A stretch of DNA of 64,000 bases from Alphaproteobacteria bacterium (lineage in GTDB: Bacteria > Pseudomonadota > Alphaproteobacteria > Caulobacterales > Parvularculaceae): the NCBI GenBank assembly GCA_030433215.1, contig JAUIMC010000011.1, positions 1 through 64,000 on the forward strand, read 5' to 3'. The notes under the pieces are model-generated. The model was given only the letters and a program-made list of their open reading frames with translations, searched no databases and had not been told where the DNA came from. Each line of letters opens with the position of its first letter. The first letter of the stretch is position 1. This document shows positions 43,350 through 52,474 of this stretch, piece by piece. Made by a program: the position numbers and the translations under genes.

Positions 43350-43910
43350 CTAAAACTCTTCTTCATCCAGCCCCGGAATGCGCTCGCCGCGCTGGAGATA
43401 TTCCGTCCAGTCGTCGCTATGCCAATGGGGCGCATGCATGAACCAGTCACGCATTTCCGCGGGGATCGAATCCTCGGTCAGGAGCTTCTGCTCGTCCGGA
43501 CTAGCGGCGAAAGCGGCGAGATCGGCGATGTCCTGCGCGTCGAGATCGATGACATAGCCGAGCTCCACCGCCTGAAGGGCGGTCATCGCCGGCGCGCCCC
43601 GCCACATGCGCGCGGAAAAGTCGAGCGCATTGACCGTGGCCGGCGACGCCGTCGCGGATAGATCGGGCGCCGCCGTGCCGCCAACGCCGTTCACCTGGTG
43701 GCAGAGGACGCAGCCGCGCGTGATAAACTGGAGCCGGCCCCGGCGCGCATTCATTTCGGGCGTCTCGGCGACGACCGGCGCCGGCGGCTGGGCCAGTCCC
43801 TCGCGCACCTCGTCGGTTTTATCGGCGACCTGCGCTGCGTCTTCGCCGCAAGCCGCGGTCGCCGCGAGCGCAAGTGCGGGGAGGATCTTCAAAAGAACGG
43901 GCAATTTCAC
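43350..43910 (-). CDS. c-type cytochrome lipoprotein
   Basis: This 186-residue protein has a signal sequence ending TAAC (Cys21, likely lipoprotein) and a haem-binding C-V-L-C-H at 67-71 (ITRGCVLCHQVNGVGGTAAPDL). A Met in FSARMWRGAPAM is the probable sixth ligand. The C-terminal tail is rich in Trp and His (DWFMHAPHWHSDDWTEYL). The start is taken as GTG at 43910, which has GGAGG seven bases upstream and opens the signal peptide; the GTG at 43961 would add a polar extension. The redox partner is unknown. Confidence 0.8.
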   Translation of the reverse strand: MKLPVLLKILPALALAATAACGEDAAQVADKTDEVREGLAQPPAPVVAETPEMNARRGRLQFITRGCVLCHQVNGVGGTAAPDLSATASPATVNALDFSARMWRGAPAMTALQAVELGYVIDLDAQDIADLAAFAASPDEQKLLTEDSIPAEMRDWFMHAPHWHSDDWTEYLQRGERIPGLDEEEF

Positions 43911-43975
43911 GACATCGCCTCCGCTATCAGTTGCAGCTTCCTTATAAGGGATTTGCCCCACAGCGCCATCGGCGA

Positions 43976-44581
43976 TTACCGGGCGACAGCGCGTTTATAC
44001 CCGTCCCGCTCCGTCAGCCGCGCCCACCATTTCTCCACATTCGGCGTCATGGCTTCTTCAATGCCGAGCGTGTTCGCGAAATAGAGCGCATAGGCGACGC
44101 AGATATCCGCCATGGTGAACCGGTCGGCGCAGAGATAGTCGCGGGTCTCGAGCGCGGCTTCCACGGACCGCCAGCGGCCGAGAAACCATTTGCAGTAATC
44201 CTCCACGACTTGCGGCTGGCGGCGCTCTTCGGGCTCCAGCGCCGAATAGCGGAAGACCAGCGTCTGCGGAAAGGTGAGCGTCGCGTCGGAGCGGTGCAGC
44301 CAGTTGAGATAGGCGCCGTAATCCTTGTCGTCCGGCGTGACGGCGAGCGGCGTGGGCCCGTATTTAACGCCCAGATATTCGCAGATGCCGGCGCTTTCGG
44401 TCATCGTCACCTCGCCATCGATAAGACAGGGCACGGTGCCGAGCGGATTGACCTCCTTATAAGTCTTGTCGAATACCCGCGGCGGAAACGGCAGCGTGAC
44501 GAGCTCGTAATCGAGCCCCATTTCCTCCAGCGCCCAGACGCAGCGCAGCGACCGCGCGCCCTGACAGTGATAGAGTTTCAT
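43976..44581 (-). CDS. glutathione S-transferase family protein
   Basis: This 201-residue protein has a thioredoxin-like N-terminal domain (MKLYHCQGARSLRCVWALEEMGLDYELV, VNPLGTVPCLIDGEVTMTESAGICEYLG) and a helical C-terminal domain with FTMADICVAYAL. These match bacterial GSTs. The Ser/Arg near residues 10-13 could activate glutathione. It is not clearly a maleylacetoacetate isomerase, whose SSCSxRVRIAL signature is absent. Substrate unknown. Confidence 0.9.
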   Translation of the reverse strand: MKLYHCQGARSLRCVWALEEMGLDYELVTLPFPPRVFDKTYKEVNPLGTVPCLIDGEVTMTESAGICEYLGVKYGPTPLAVTPDDKDYGAYLNWLHRSDATLTFPQTLVFRYSALEPEERRQPQVVEDYCKWFLGRWRSVEAALETRDYLCADRFTMADICVAYALYFANTLGIEEAMTPNVEKWWARLTERDGYKRAVAR

Positions 44582-44595
44582 TCAAACCCCGCTCG

Positions 44596-44646
44596 CCCCC
44601 GCGAAGGCGGGGGTCCAGTATGGTGTGGATCCCCGCCTTCGCGGGG
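44596..44646. repeat. REP-like double hairpin
   Basis: CCCCCGC-GAAG-GCGGGGG (44596-44613) is followed 17 bases later by CCCCGC-CTTC-GCGGGG (44631-44646), so two hairpins face each other as inverted copies. The module lies between the glutathione transferase and the next acyl-CoA dehydrogenase. It resembles widespread alphaproteobacterial intergenic palindromes, and a hairpin with the same GAAG loop occurs at 52740-52771. Confidence 0.7.
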
Positions 44647-44742
44647 ATGACCGGAAGATAGGTCTTTCGAAAAACCAAGATCAAGCCTGCCGCACTGGCG
44701 TAAGCAGTTGACGCTGTTCGTCGGGCGAAACACCATCGCATC

Positions 44743-45918
44743 ATGACAGAGCCGCTTTCCTTTGATGCGACGCGCCTTCCCTCGCCGCATCTCGATGACA
44801 GCCATGAGGCGTGGCGCAAGAGCGTGCGCGCCTTTGTGGAGCGCGAGATCGCGCCGCATGTCAACGAATGGGACGAAGCCGGCGCTTTCCCGCGCGATTT
44901 GCACCGGAAGGCCGCGGCGGCGGGCCTGATCGGTCTTGGCTTTCCGGAGACCTATGGCGGGATCAGCGAGGGCGTCGACGTCTTTCACGCGCTGATCACC
45001 GCCGAGGAACTCGCGCGCGCCGGCGCCGGCGGTCTCGTCGCCGGCCTGATGACTCACGGCATTGGTCTGCCGCCGGTCATGGCGCTCGGTTCCGAAGACT
45101 TGAAACAGCGCATCGCTCCGCCCGTGCTTTCCGGCGACAAGCTGATCGTGCTCTGCGTCACCGAACCCTCGGGCGGCTCGGACGTCGCCAACATCAAAAC
45201 GAAAGCGACGCGCACCAATAGCGGCTATGTGGTCAAAGGCGAAAAGACCTTCATCACGACCGGCTGCCGCGCCGACTATCTGACCGTCGCCGTGAGAACC
45301 GGAGGAGACGGCGCGGGCGGACTCTCTTTCCTCCTGATCGAAGCGGACCGGCCCGGCGTCACGCGCACGCCCCTTAAGAAGATGGGCTGGTGGATGTCGG
45401 ACACCGCGTCGATCCATTTCGACGATGTCGCCGTGCCGGAAGACAATCTCATCGGCCAGGAGAATGGAGGCTTTGCGGGCATTGTCGCCAATTTCAACAT
45501 GGAGCGGCTCTCCATGGCGGCGCAGGCGATCGCCTTCGCGCGGGTTTGCATCGAGGACGCCGCAACATGGGCGCGCGAGCGACAGACCTTCGGCAAGCCG
45601 CTCGCGAAACACCAGGTCATCCGCCACAAATTCGCGGAGATGGTCCGCATGACCAACGCATCGCAAAGCTATCTCGACCATTGCGCCTGGCGCGTGAAGA
45701 ACGGCGAGTCGCCGGTCGCTGACCTGTCGCTCTTAAAGGTGCAGGCGACGCGCGCCATGGAGTTCTGCGCCCGCGAAGCGATGCAGATTCTCGGCGGCGC
45801 CGGCTTTATGCGCGGATGCCGCGTGGAACGCATCTATCGCGAAGTGCGCGTCATGGCCATCGGCGGCGGCTCTGAAGAGATCATGAACGATCTCGCCGCG
45901 CGGCAGATGGGGCTTTAG
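44743..45918 (+). CDS. acyl-CoA dehydrogenase
   Basis: This 391-residue flavoprotein has VLCVTEPSGGSDVANIKTKA, GEKTFITTGCRADY, GWWMSDTASIHFDDVAVP, the RERQTFGKPLAKHQ segment and a C-terminal ILGGAGFMRGCRVERIYREVR. It differs clearly from the operon copy at 39386, with a longer N-terminus (about 20 residues). It faces an acyl-CoA synthetase convergently; the two could act in one fatty- or branched-acid pathway. Confidence 0.92.
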   Translation: MTEPLSFDATRLPSPHLDDSHEAWRKSVRAFVEREIAPHVNEWDEAGAFPRDLHRKAAAAGLIGLGFPETYGGISEGVDVFHALITAEELARAGAGGLVAGLMTHGIGLPPVMALGSEDLKQRIAPPVLSGDKLIVLCVTEPSGGSDVANIKTKATRTNSGYVVKGEKTFITTGCRADYLTVAVRTGGDGAGGLSFLLIEADRPGVTRTPLKKMGWWMSDTASIHFDDVAVPEDNLIGQENGGFAGIVANFNMERLSMAAQAIAFARVCIEDAATWARERQTFGKPLAKHQVIRHKFAEMVRMTNASQSYLDHCAWRVKNGESPVADLSLLKVQATRAMEFCAREAMQILGGAGFMRGCRVERIYREVRVMAIGGGSEEIMNDLAARQMGL

Positions 45919-46017
45919 AGCGCCGGGCGAAAAAGTGGAATCCGGTTTTTCGCAACGACCGGCGCGACTGCTAAGAACCGGATCATCGGGCGTTTCAGCT
46001 TAAAACGCCCGATGATC
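45916..46017. repeat. dispersed palindromic intergenic element between convergent genes
   Basis: The element spans the gap between two convergent genes and includes both stop codons. It has one hairpin GCGAAAAA/TTTTTCGC (45927-45934 with 45946-45953) around GTGGAATCCGG, and a perfect 15-base-pair hairpin GATCATCGGGCGTTT/AAACGCCCGATGATC (45981-45995 with 46003-46017) with a 7-base loop. The core GAAAAAGTGGAATCCGG resembles a repeat I recall from many alphaproteobacterial genomes. The second hairpin could act as a two-way terminator. Confidence 0.65.
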
Positions 46018-47567
46018 TAGGCGGCAGCTTCCCCTCTCAGCGCCGTTTTCAAGATCTTGCCCGACGGATTGCGCGGCAGCGCGTCCATGAACGTCACATA
46101 TTTCGGCAGTTTGAAATCGGCGATCTTGCCTTTGAGAAAGGCCTTGATCCCCGCCTCATCGAGATCGGCGTCGGCGCGTTTGACGGCGACGACTTTGACG
46201 ACCTCCCCCCATTTCTCGTCCGGCGCGCCGATGACGGCGACTTCCGCGATGCCGGGACACCTGGCCAGCACGTTTTCGATTTCGGCAGGGTAAATGTTTT
46301 CGCCGCCGGAAATGATCATGTCCTTGATACGGTCGACCACATAAACGAATCCGTTCTCATCCATATAGCCGGCGTCGCCCGACCAGTACCAGCCGTCGCG
46401 GATGGCCTTGCCGGTGGCCTGCGGGTTCATCCAGTATCCGTCCATGACGAAGCGCGAGCGCGCAACGATCTCGCCGGTCTCGCCCGCCGGCAATTCTTCG
46501 CCTGTCGACGGATCGCGGATCGTCACATCGCATTGGGGCAGCGCCCGGCCAGCGGAAACGCGCTGGCGCGCGCCCTTCGCATGACCGTCATGGTTGAGCA
46601 CGGTGACGCCGCCCGTGGTCTCTGTCATGCCGTAAAACTGGGTGAAGACGGCATTGGGCATGGCCGCCATGGCGGCGTCGAGCAGCGGCTCGGGCATGGG
46701 CGCCGCGCCGTAGCTGACGCCGGCGAATTTATCGAGCGGGACGCCGGCGGCTTTCGCGGCCTCCACGATCATCATGATCATCGCCGGCACGAAGAAGGAG
46801 TTCAACGGCTTTTCCCCTTGCGCTTCCTTGACGATGGCGGCGGGATCGAACTGGCGGTGCTGGATGATCGGCATCGACCGGGCGATTCCCATGAATCCGA
46901 AATTGACGCCTGCGACGTGAAAATGCGGCAGGGCGTGAAGGATCGTCTCATCCTCCGTCTGCGGAATGATGACGCCCGCCCCCTCGCCGGAGACGCCCAC
47001 TTCATAATAACAGCGATGGGGCAGGATCACGCCCTTCGGCAGCCCGGTCGTGCCGCTGGTGTAGAGTTGCACCACCACGTCTTCCGGCGCCGGAGCGAAA
47101 TCAGGCTCGTCCGCGTCCTGCGCGTCCACCAGCGCGTCAAAACAGTCGGCGCCGCCGTTTTCCAGGGTCATGATTTTCACGTCGCCGGCGCCGCCCGCTT
47201 TTTCCAGCGCCTCGAGAAACATGGTTTCGCCGACAACAAGTGACGGTTTTGCATCGGCGATGATCTGCGCGACTTCGGCCGGGGCGAGACGCCAGTTCAC
47301 CGGCGTCATCACGGCGCCGATTTTCATGGCGCCGAACAAGGCGTCCCAGAAGGTTGCGACATTGCGCGCCAGCCAGACAATCCGGTCCCCGCGCTTGATC
47401 CCCAGCGACTTGAAGGCCTGAGCGGCGCGGTTGGCGCGCGCGTTCATCTCGCCATAGGTGAAAGAACGGCCCTCGAAGATGAGGCCGGTCTCGTCGGGCC
47501 GTCGGCGCGCCTGCTCGCGGATCAGGTCGGCGAGGATGGGCGGGTTCAAAATCTCGCGCTGGCTCAT
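46017..47567 (-). CDS. AMP-dependent acyl-CoA synthetase/ligase
   Basis: This 516-residue ANL-family enzyme has the P-loop-like motif [11 protein letters not shown] (about 168-178), [50 protein letters not shown]-type core and the C-terminal catalytic Lys in [14 protein letters not shown]. It activates a carboxylic acid to acyl-AMP and then acyl-CoA. The length fits medium-chain or aromatic acid ligases. A good GGGAG site precedes the start. Substrate unknown, though the neighbourhood is acyl-CoA oxidation. Confidence 0.93.
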   Translation of the reverse strand: MSQREILNPPILADLIREQARRRPDETGLIFEGRSFTYGEMNARANRAAQAFKSLGIKRGDRIVWLARNVATFWDALFGAMKIGAVMTPVNWRLAPAEVAQIIADAKPSLVVGETMFLEALEKAGGAGDVKIMTLENGGADCFDALVDAQDADEPDFAPAPEDVVVQLYTSGTTGLPKGVILPHRCYYEVGVSGEGAGVIIPQTEDETILHALPHFHVAGVNFGFMGIARSMPIIQHRQFDPAAIVKEAQGEKPLNSFFVPAMIMMIVEAAKAAGVPLDKFAGVSYGAAPMPEPLLDAAMAAMPNAVFTQFYGMTETTGGVTVLNHDGHAKGARQRVSAGRALPQCDVTIRDPSTGEELPAGETGEIVARSRFVMDGYWMNPQATGKAIRDGWYWSGDAGYMDENGFVYVVDRIKDMIISGGENIYPAEIENVLARCPGIAEVAVIGAPDEKWGEVVKVVAVKRADADLDEAGIKAFLKGKIADFKLPKYVTFMDALPRNPSGKILKTALRGEAAA

Positions 47568-47743
47568 GGGGCTCCCTGTGGTTTTTCTTTGCTTTCAGGA
47601 AAAGTACGCCGGGAAAGGACGCCAAGACAATCCACCTGATAGCCGGACCGCCCTCTCACTTTTGACAGTGGTTTTATGCCTTTGCCGCTTGCGGGAGGCG
47701 CCCCGTTTCCCTTAGCTAAACGCCGAGGCTCCAGGAGAATTTC

Positions 47744-48709
47744 ATGCCCTCTGTCAAAGAGATCAAAGCGAAACTGCGCCTGCCCGTGATCGGCGCGCCC
47801 ATGTTCATTGTTTCGACGCCAAAACTCGTCATCGCCCAGTGCAAAGCGGGCGTCATCGGCTCTTTCCCGGCGCTGAATGCGCGCCCCGCCGAGAAGCTCG
47901 ACGAATGGCTTGTGGAAATCAAGGACGCGCTGGCGCGCCATGAAGAGGAACAGCCGAATCTTCCCACCGCGCCTTACGCCGTCAATCAGATCGTGCACCG
48001 CACAAATGAAAGGCTGATGCATGACGTCGAGGCCTGCGTGAAGCACGAGGTCCCCGTGGTCATCACCTCGCTCGGCGCGCGCGAGGAAGTGTACGACGCG
48101 ATCCATTCCTATGGCGGCATCGTCTTGCACGACGTCATCAACAATACTTTCGCGAAAAAGGCGATCGAGAAAGGCGCCGATGGGCTGATCTGCGTCGCCG
48201 CCGGCGCCGGCGGTCATGCCGGCGTCATCTCGCCCTTCGCCCTGGTGCAGGAAATCCGCGAATGGTTCGACGGCCCGCTCGCCCTTTCCGGCTCCATCGC
48301 CCGGGGCCAGTCGGTGCTGGCGGCCGAAGCCATGGGCGCCGATTTCGGCTATGTGGGCTCGGCCTTCATCGCCACGGAAGAAGCCAACGCCGACGACGCC
48401 TACAAGCAGGGCATCGTTGAGGGACGCGCAGACGATATTGTCTACACGAATTATTTTTCGGGCGTGCACGGCAATTACCTGAAGCCTTCGATCCGCAACG
48501 CCGGTCTCGATCCAGACAACCTGCCCGAGAGCGATCCTTCCAAAATGGATTTCAAATCCGGCGGCGAAAACGCCAAGAAAGTCTGGAAAGACATCTGGGG
48601 CTGCGGCCAGGGCATTGGCGCGGTCACGGATGTGACCTCCACCGCCGCGCTCGTCGATCGTTTCGCGCGCGAATATGAAACGGCGAAGCTGGCGATCTGC
48701 GGGCGTTAA
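47744..48709 (+). CDS. nitronate monooxygenase family flavoprotein
   Basis: This 321-residue TIM-barrel flavoprotein has LPVIGAPMFIVSTPKLVIAQCKAGVIGSFPALNAR, GADGLICVAAGAGGHAG and LSGSIARGQSVLAAEAMGADFGYVGSAFIATEEA, typical of the 2-nitropropane dioxygenase/nitronate monooxygenase family that binds FMN. Physiological substrates may be nitronates such as propionate 3-nitronate, but many members have other roles. It is a single gene with GGAG upstream. Confidence 0.9.
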   Translation: MPSVKEIKAKLRLPVIGAPMFIVSTPKLVIAQCKAGVIGSFPALNARPAEKLDEWLVEIKDALARHEEEQPNLPTAPYAVNQIVHRTNERLMHDVEACVKHEVPVVITSLGAREEVYDAIHSYGGIVLHDVINNTFAKKAIEKGADGLICVAAGAGGHAGVISPFALVQEIREWFDGPLALSGSIARGQSVLAAEAMGADFGYVGSAFIATEEANADDAYKQGIVEGRADDIVYTNYFSGVHGNYLKPSIRNAGLDPDNLPESDPSKMDFKSGGENAKKVWKDIWGCGQGIGAVTDVTSTAALVDRFAREYETAKLAICGR

Positions 48710-48782
48710 ACCCTTCCAGGGAACCAATCCCGCCGCCGCCTGTTTGCCTCCCCGAGCAGCCAAAAGCGCGAGGGAGGCGCAC

Positions 48783-48965
48783 ATGTCGGCATTTGCAGCA
48801 TATCTTCTGGGCGCTGTCGTTCTGGCCGTCGGGCTCGGCGGCGGCGCGCATCTTCTCGGCGTCCCGCCGGTCTGGATCGGCGTCGGCGCGCTGATTGTTC
48901 TTGGCGGCGGCATCATGAGCGCCGCGGCGAAAACCAAGCGCAAGGACGCGCCGGACCCGTCCTGA
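48783..48965 (+). CDS. small two-helix membrane protein
   Basis: This 60-residue protein has two hydrophobic helices (about 4-24 and 27-45) with a short Pro turn and a basic-acidic tail (KTKRKDAPDPS). I do not recognise it. The start is the ATG at 48783 with GGAGG about seven bases upstream; the in-frame extension upstream overlaps the preceding gene. A strong terminator follows 27 bases after the stop, which supports it as a real gene. Confidence 0.65.
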   Translation: MSAFAAYLLGAVVLAVGLGGGAHLLGVPPVWIGVGALIVLGGGIMSAAAKTKRKDAPDPS

Positions 48966-48992
48966 AGAGGACGGCGCAGGCGCATCCCAGGA

Positions 48993-49021
48993 AAAGCCGG
49001 AGGCGCGCCTCTGGCTTTTTT
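48993..49021 (+). terminator. Rho-independent terminator
   Basis: AAAAGCCGGAGGCG pairs with CGCCTCTGGCTTTT (one G-U pair) with a minimal loop, followed by a run of T. It ends the transcript of the small membrane protein and the preceding flavoprotein. Confidence 0.85.
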
Positions 49022-49046
49022 CAGGTCCGGCCCCCACATATCCGCC

Positions 49047-49544
49047 ATGAAAACATCGCCCCTCACCCGCTTCGTCCTTCCCGCAGCTTTCTTGGCGCTG
49101 GCCGCCTGCGGGCGCGGCGAATCCGAAGTCGGGGAATTCAAGAACGACTGGATCGGCAACGAGATCAAGGTCCAGGCCCTTGCCGACCCCGAAGTCGAGG
49201 GCGTCACCTGCCACCTCTCCCATTTCGACCGCGGCTTCTGGGACCGGGTGGCCAAGGGCAACTGGTTCGAGGACCCGTCCAACGCCTCCATCGCCTGCCG
49301 CCAGACCGGTCCGATTCGCATCGGCGAGATCGACATGGGCAAGGACGGCGAAGAGGTCTTTTCCCAGCGCCTCAGCCTCGTCTTCAAATCCATGGCGGTC
49401 CGCCGGATCTACGACGCCGAGCACAACACCCTGATCTATGTGGCCTATAGCCGCCGGCCCGTGGAAGGCTCTGCGAAAATGGCGATTTCAACCATCTCGC
49501 TTTACGGCGAGGATGCGGTCATCGCACAGCAGGACCAGCCCTAA
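49047..49544 (+). CDS. creA: CreA family protein
   Basis: This 165-residue protein has a lipoprotein-like signal (LALAAC, Cys21) and the CreA domain: VGEFKNDWIGNEIKVQALADPEVEGVTCHL, RGFWDRVAKGNWFEDPSNASIACRQTGPI. CreA is a widespread periplasmic protein of unknown function. Most homologues have a cleaved signal rather than a lipidated Cys, so the anchoring is a small peculiarity. It precedes pyruvate kinase. Confidence 0.9.
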   Translation: MKTSPLTRFVLPAAFLALAACGRGESEVGEFKNDWIGNEIKVQALADPEVEGVTCHLSHFDRGFWDRVAKGNWFEDPSNASIACRQTGPIRIGEIDMGKDGEEVFSQRLSLVFKSMAVRRIYDAEHNTLIYVAYSRRPVEGSAKMAISTISLYGEDAVIAQQDQP

Positions 49545-49607
49545 GACCGGCGCCGGGCTCCGATTGGGTGTTCCAAGGCGCGGCGAAACCGCGTAGCGTC
49601 CGGCCTT

Positions 49608-51026
49608 ATGCGGAACCGTCTTTGTAAAATTGTCGCGACGATCGGCCCGGCGAGCGCCTCGCCTTCCATGCTGCGTCTCCTGTACAACGCCGGCGTTGAC
49701 GTCTTCCGGCTCAATATGAGCCATGGCGATCACGACAAGCTGACGGGCGTCGCCAAGGCGATCCGCGACATCGAAAAAGAGACCGGGACGCCGCTTTCGG
49801 TCTTCGCGGATTTGCAAGGCCCGAAAATCCGCACCGGCGCCTTCAGCGGCGACGGCATCAAGCTGCGCTACGGCGCGGAGTACAAACTCTCCCTCGCCGC
49901 GGAGTCGAATGACGAGAATGTCATACCGATCCCTCATAAAGAACTTCTCGACGTCCTCGAAGAGGGCGACATCCTGAAACTCGACGACGGCCGGTTGCAG
50001 CTCACTATTTCGGAACGCACCGATCGCAAGATCATCGCCAAGGCTGACACGCCGGGCGAGCTGAAAAACCGCAAGGGCATCAACCTGCCCGGCCGGCGCC
50101 TGCCGATTTCCGCGCTCACCGACAAGGACAGGACCGATCTCGATTTCGCGCTCTCCATCGGGGTCGATTATGTCGCCCTTTCCTTCGTGCAGCAGCCGGA
50201 CGACGTGCGCGAGGCGCGCGAGCTGATCGGCGAGCGCGCCGGGATCATCGCCAAGATCGAAAAACCGTCCGCGGTCGAGCATATCGAGGAGATCGTCGAT
50301 CTTTCCGACGCCATCATGGTGGCGCGCGGCGATCTCGGCGTCGAATGCGCGCCCGAAGACGTGCCGCTGATGCAGCGGCGCATCGTGCGCGCCTGCCGCT
50401 GGGCGGGCAAGCCGGTGATCGTCGCCACGCACATGCTGGAATCCATGGTGGAGTCGATCGCGCCGACCCGCGCTGAAGCCTCCGACGTGTCGACCGCGGT
50501 GTTTCAGGGCGCCGACGCGGTCATGCTCTCGGCGGAAACCGCGGTCGGGCGCCATCCGCCGACCGCCGTCGCGATCATGGACCGCATCATCGCCGCCACC
50601 GAACGCGACGACGAATCGGGCAGCTACAAAACCTTTCCCCGCGAGGAAAACGAATACACCACCGCCGACGCCATCACGCTCTCGGCGCGGCGCATCGCCG
50701 AGGTGCTCGACTGCAAATTCGCCGTCGCCTACACCAAGACCGGTTCGACGGCGCAGCGGCTGTCGCGCGACCGGCCCCAGTGCCCGGTGATCGCCGCGAC
50801 GCCGGACGAAGCCGTGGCGCGCAAGCTCGCGCTCTATTGGGGCGTGCGCTCTGTGGTGACCAGCGACATCTCGCATTTTCACGAAATGATCGAAAAAGCG
50901 GACGCCCTCGCCAAGGCCAATGGCGGCGCGGACGGCGACCGCATCATCATTCTGGCGGGCTATCCCTTTGGGCGGCCAGGCAAGACCAACACGCTGAAAA
51001 TCAGCCGCATCGGCGCGCTGGAATAA
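49608..51026 (+). CDS. pyk: pyruvate kinase
   Basis: This 472-residue glycolytic enzyme converts phosphoenolpyruvate and ADP to pyruvate and ATP. It has IVATIGPASASPSMLRLLYNAGVDVFRLNMSHG at the N-terminus, the signature IIAKIEKPSAVEHIEEI with the catalytic Lys, VARGDLGVE, and a C-terminal allosteric domain. The length is standard for the type found in alphaproteobacteria. It starts 63 bases after creA. Confidence 0.96.
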   Translation: MRNRLCKIVATIGPASASPSMLRLLYNAGVDVFRLNMSHGDHDKLTGVAKAIRDIEKETGTPLSVFADLQGPKIRTGAFSGDGIKLRYGAEYKLSLAAESNDENVIPIPHKELLDVLEEGDILKLDDGRLQLTISERTDRKIIAKADTPGELKNRKGINLPGRRLPISALTDKDRTDLDFALSIGVDYVALSFVQQPDDVREARELIGERAGIIAKIEKPSAVEHIEEIVDLSDAIMVARGDLGVECAPEDVPLMQRRIVRACRWAGKPVIVATHMLESMVESIAPTRAEASDVSTAVFQGADAVMLSAETAVGRHPPTAVAIMDRIIAATERDDESGSYKTFPREENEYTTADAITLSARRIAEVLDCKFAVAYTKTGSTAQRLSRDRPQCPVIAATPDEAVARKLALYWGVRSVVTSDISHFHEMIEKADALAKANGGADGDRIIILAGYPFGRPGKTNTLKISRIGALE

Positions 51027-51061
51027 TCTTTCCTTCACCATAATCCCCCATAGATATCCGT

Positions 51062-51260
51062 AACTTCGCCCCCTTTTGAGGGTGGAGGACAGGAGCTTCC
51101 CTGGTCATATCCATGCGGCGTGGCGCTGATCTTGCAGAAGACAGCTCCCGTGCGACGCCGGCCTTGAAACCGGCGAAAACCGCCGGACCGCCCTGAAAAG
51201 GGCGCATGGCGGCGCCAAAAGGGAACTTGTTGCGCCCGCCGGTTGTTTCTTCGGCGGAAT
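51062..51260 (+). other. structured non-coding leader upstream of a 67-residue gene
   Basis: No gene fits this stretch between pyruvate kinase and the small gene at 51277. It contains several possible hairpins, the clearest being CGCCCT-GAAA-AGGGCG (51189-51204), a perfect stem with a GNRA tetraloop. Others are GCCGG...CCGGC near 51158-51175, CCGCCG...CGGCGG near 51237-51258, and a long-range pairing GGAGCT/AGCTCC. I recognise no known riboswitch. Confidence 0.4.
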
Positions 51261-51276
51261 GAGGCTGGAGACGATC

Positions 51277-51480
51277 ATGCGTATTGTGACCAACGGCGAG
51301 CAGCAGCTTTTCATCATCACGTCAAACAACGACGTGTGCAGTTTCGTGGGCCGGCGCCCCGCGCAAAGAAATCCCTTGCGCGAAGCAGCCGAGGCGCCTG
51401 AACGCGCAACCATTGCGCAGTCTTTTCTCGCCGCCTGCTCCGGCGTCGCGGAAAGCTTTCAGCGCGCTGCGCGCCGCTAA
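51277..51480 (+). CDS. hypothetical 67-residue protein
   Basis: This small protein (MRIVTNGEQQLFIITSNNDV...) has a beta-like start and a helical C-terminal half ending FQRAARR. I do not recognise it. The ATG at 51277 has GGAG seven bases upstream; an ATG six codons earlier has a poorer site. The long structured leader and lack of obvious operon partner suggest independent control. Confidence 0.5.
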   Translation: MRIVTNGEQQLFIITSNNDVCSFVGRRPAQRNPLREAAEAPERATIAQSFLAACSGVAESFQRAARR

Positions 51481-51571
51481 TCGCGATCAATCGCTGAAAA
51501 CCGGAAGCGCGGGCTGACAAACGCCGCGCAGGCTGGCAAAACGTCTCTAACGCTGACGGAGGAGACAAGCC

Positions 51572-52282
51572 ATGACGGTGACGACACGCGCGCTGGATTA
51601 CACGATTGACGGCAAGGACTATGAAGGCTTCATCGCCGCGCCCAAGGGCGATCCCGCGCCGCTGGTGATCATCTGTCACGCCTGGGCCGGCCGCTCGCAA
51701 TTCGAAAACGACAAGGCGCACGCGCTTGCGGAGCTCGGCTTCACCGGCGCCGCCATCGATCTTTTCGGCAAGGGCGTTCTTGGTCAGTCCAAGGAAGAAA
51801 ACCAGGGCCTCATCAAGCCTTTCGTCGAGAACCGGGCGATGCTTCAGGATCTCCTGAAAGCCAATATCGACGTGATGAAAGACCAGCCGGAAGTCGACGC
51901 CAGCAAGGTCGCGGCCATCGGTTTTTGCTTCGGCGGGCTGTGCGTGCTCGACATCGCGCGGTCGGGCGCCGACATTGACGGCGTCGTCAGCTTCCACGGT
52001 CTTTTGAAAGCGCCGGGCAACACCGTCGACAAGATCGGCGCGAAAGTCCTCGCGCTTCATGGCTGGGACGACCCCATGGCGCCGCCCGAGGATGTCGAAG
52101 CCTTCGGCGCGGAAATGACCAAGGCGAACGCCGACTGGCAGCTTCACGCCTATGGCGGGACCATGCACGCTTTCACCAATCCGGCCGCGAACGATCCCGA
52201 TTTCGGCACCGTCTATGACGAGAAAGCCGACAAACGCTCCTGGGCGTCCATGCGGCTCTTCCTCAATGAGCTGTTCGCCTGA
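51572..52282 (+). CDS. dienelactone hydrolase family protein
   Basis: This 236-residue alpha/beta hydrolase has the Cys nucleophile of the dienelactone hydrolase family in G-F-C-F-G-G (Cys119), the acid in HGWDDPMAP and the catalytic His in GTMHAFTNP. It hydrolyses lactones or related esters; in chloroaromatic pathways the family opens dienelactone to maleylacetate. No other chlorocatechol gene is near. GGAGGAG precedes the start. Confidence 0.92.
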   Translation: MTVTTRALDYTIDGKDYEGFIAAPKGDPAPLVIICHAWAGRSQFENDKAHALAELGFTGAAIDLFGKGVLGQSKEENQGLIKPFVENRAMLQDLLKANIDVMKDQPEVDASKVAAIGFCFGGLCVLDIARSGADIDGVVSFHGLLKAPGNTVDKIGAKVLALHGWDDPMAPPEDVEAFGAEMTKANADWQLHAYGGTMHAFTNPAANDPDFGTVYDEKADKRSWASMRLFLNELFA

Positions 52283-52474
52283 GCGCCGTTCCCCTCCGCT
52301 GCGTTGCGTGAAACAATTTGCGTAAAACGGACTCCGCGTTTTCTTTGAATGGCGTCTTTGCTGGCTTTCAGCGAAGTTTGGCGCCATTTGCGTAAAACAC
52401 TGAATTCCGGGCACGGATCTCCTCCCATCCGCATAGGCAACATCTGCGGACGCTTTGATAGTGTTCGGTCATTG

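Noticed and set aside
43976-44581. Glutathione transferase as the missing maleylacetoacetate isomerase of the homogentisate pathway
   Set aside because: The isomerase signature near the N-terminus is absent, and the gene is about 9 kb from hmgA with no link.
47564-49393. Very long minus-strand open frame (over 600 codons) opposite the flavoprotein and CreA genes
   Set aside because: It lies antisense to well-supported genes, has low-complexity Arg/Ala-rich sequence and no family motif. Such frames are common in GC-rich DNA because the opposite strand rarely has stops.
52316-52398. Direct repeat ATTTGCGTAAAAC, 70 bases apart, as a possible attachment site or CRISPR-like unit
   Set aside because: Only two copies, no regular spacing, and no recombinase or cas gene nearby.
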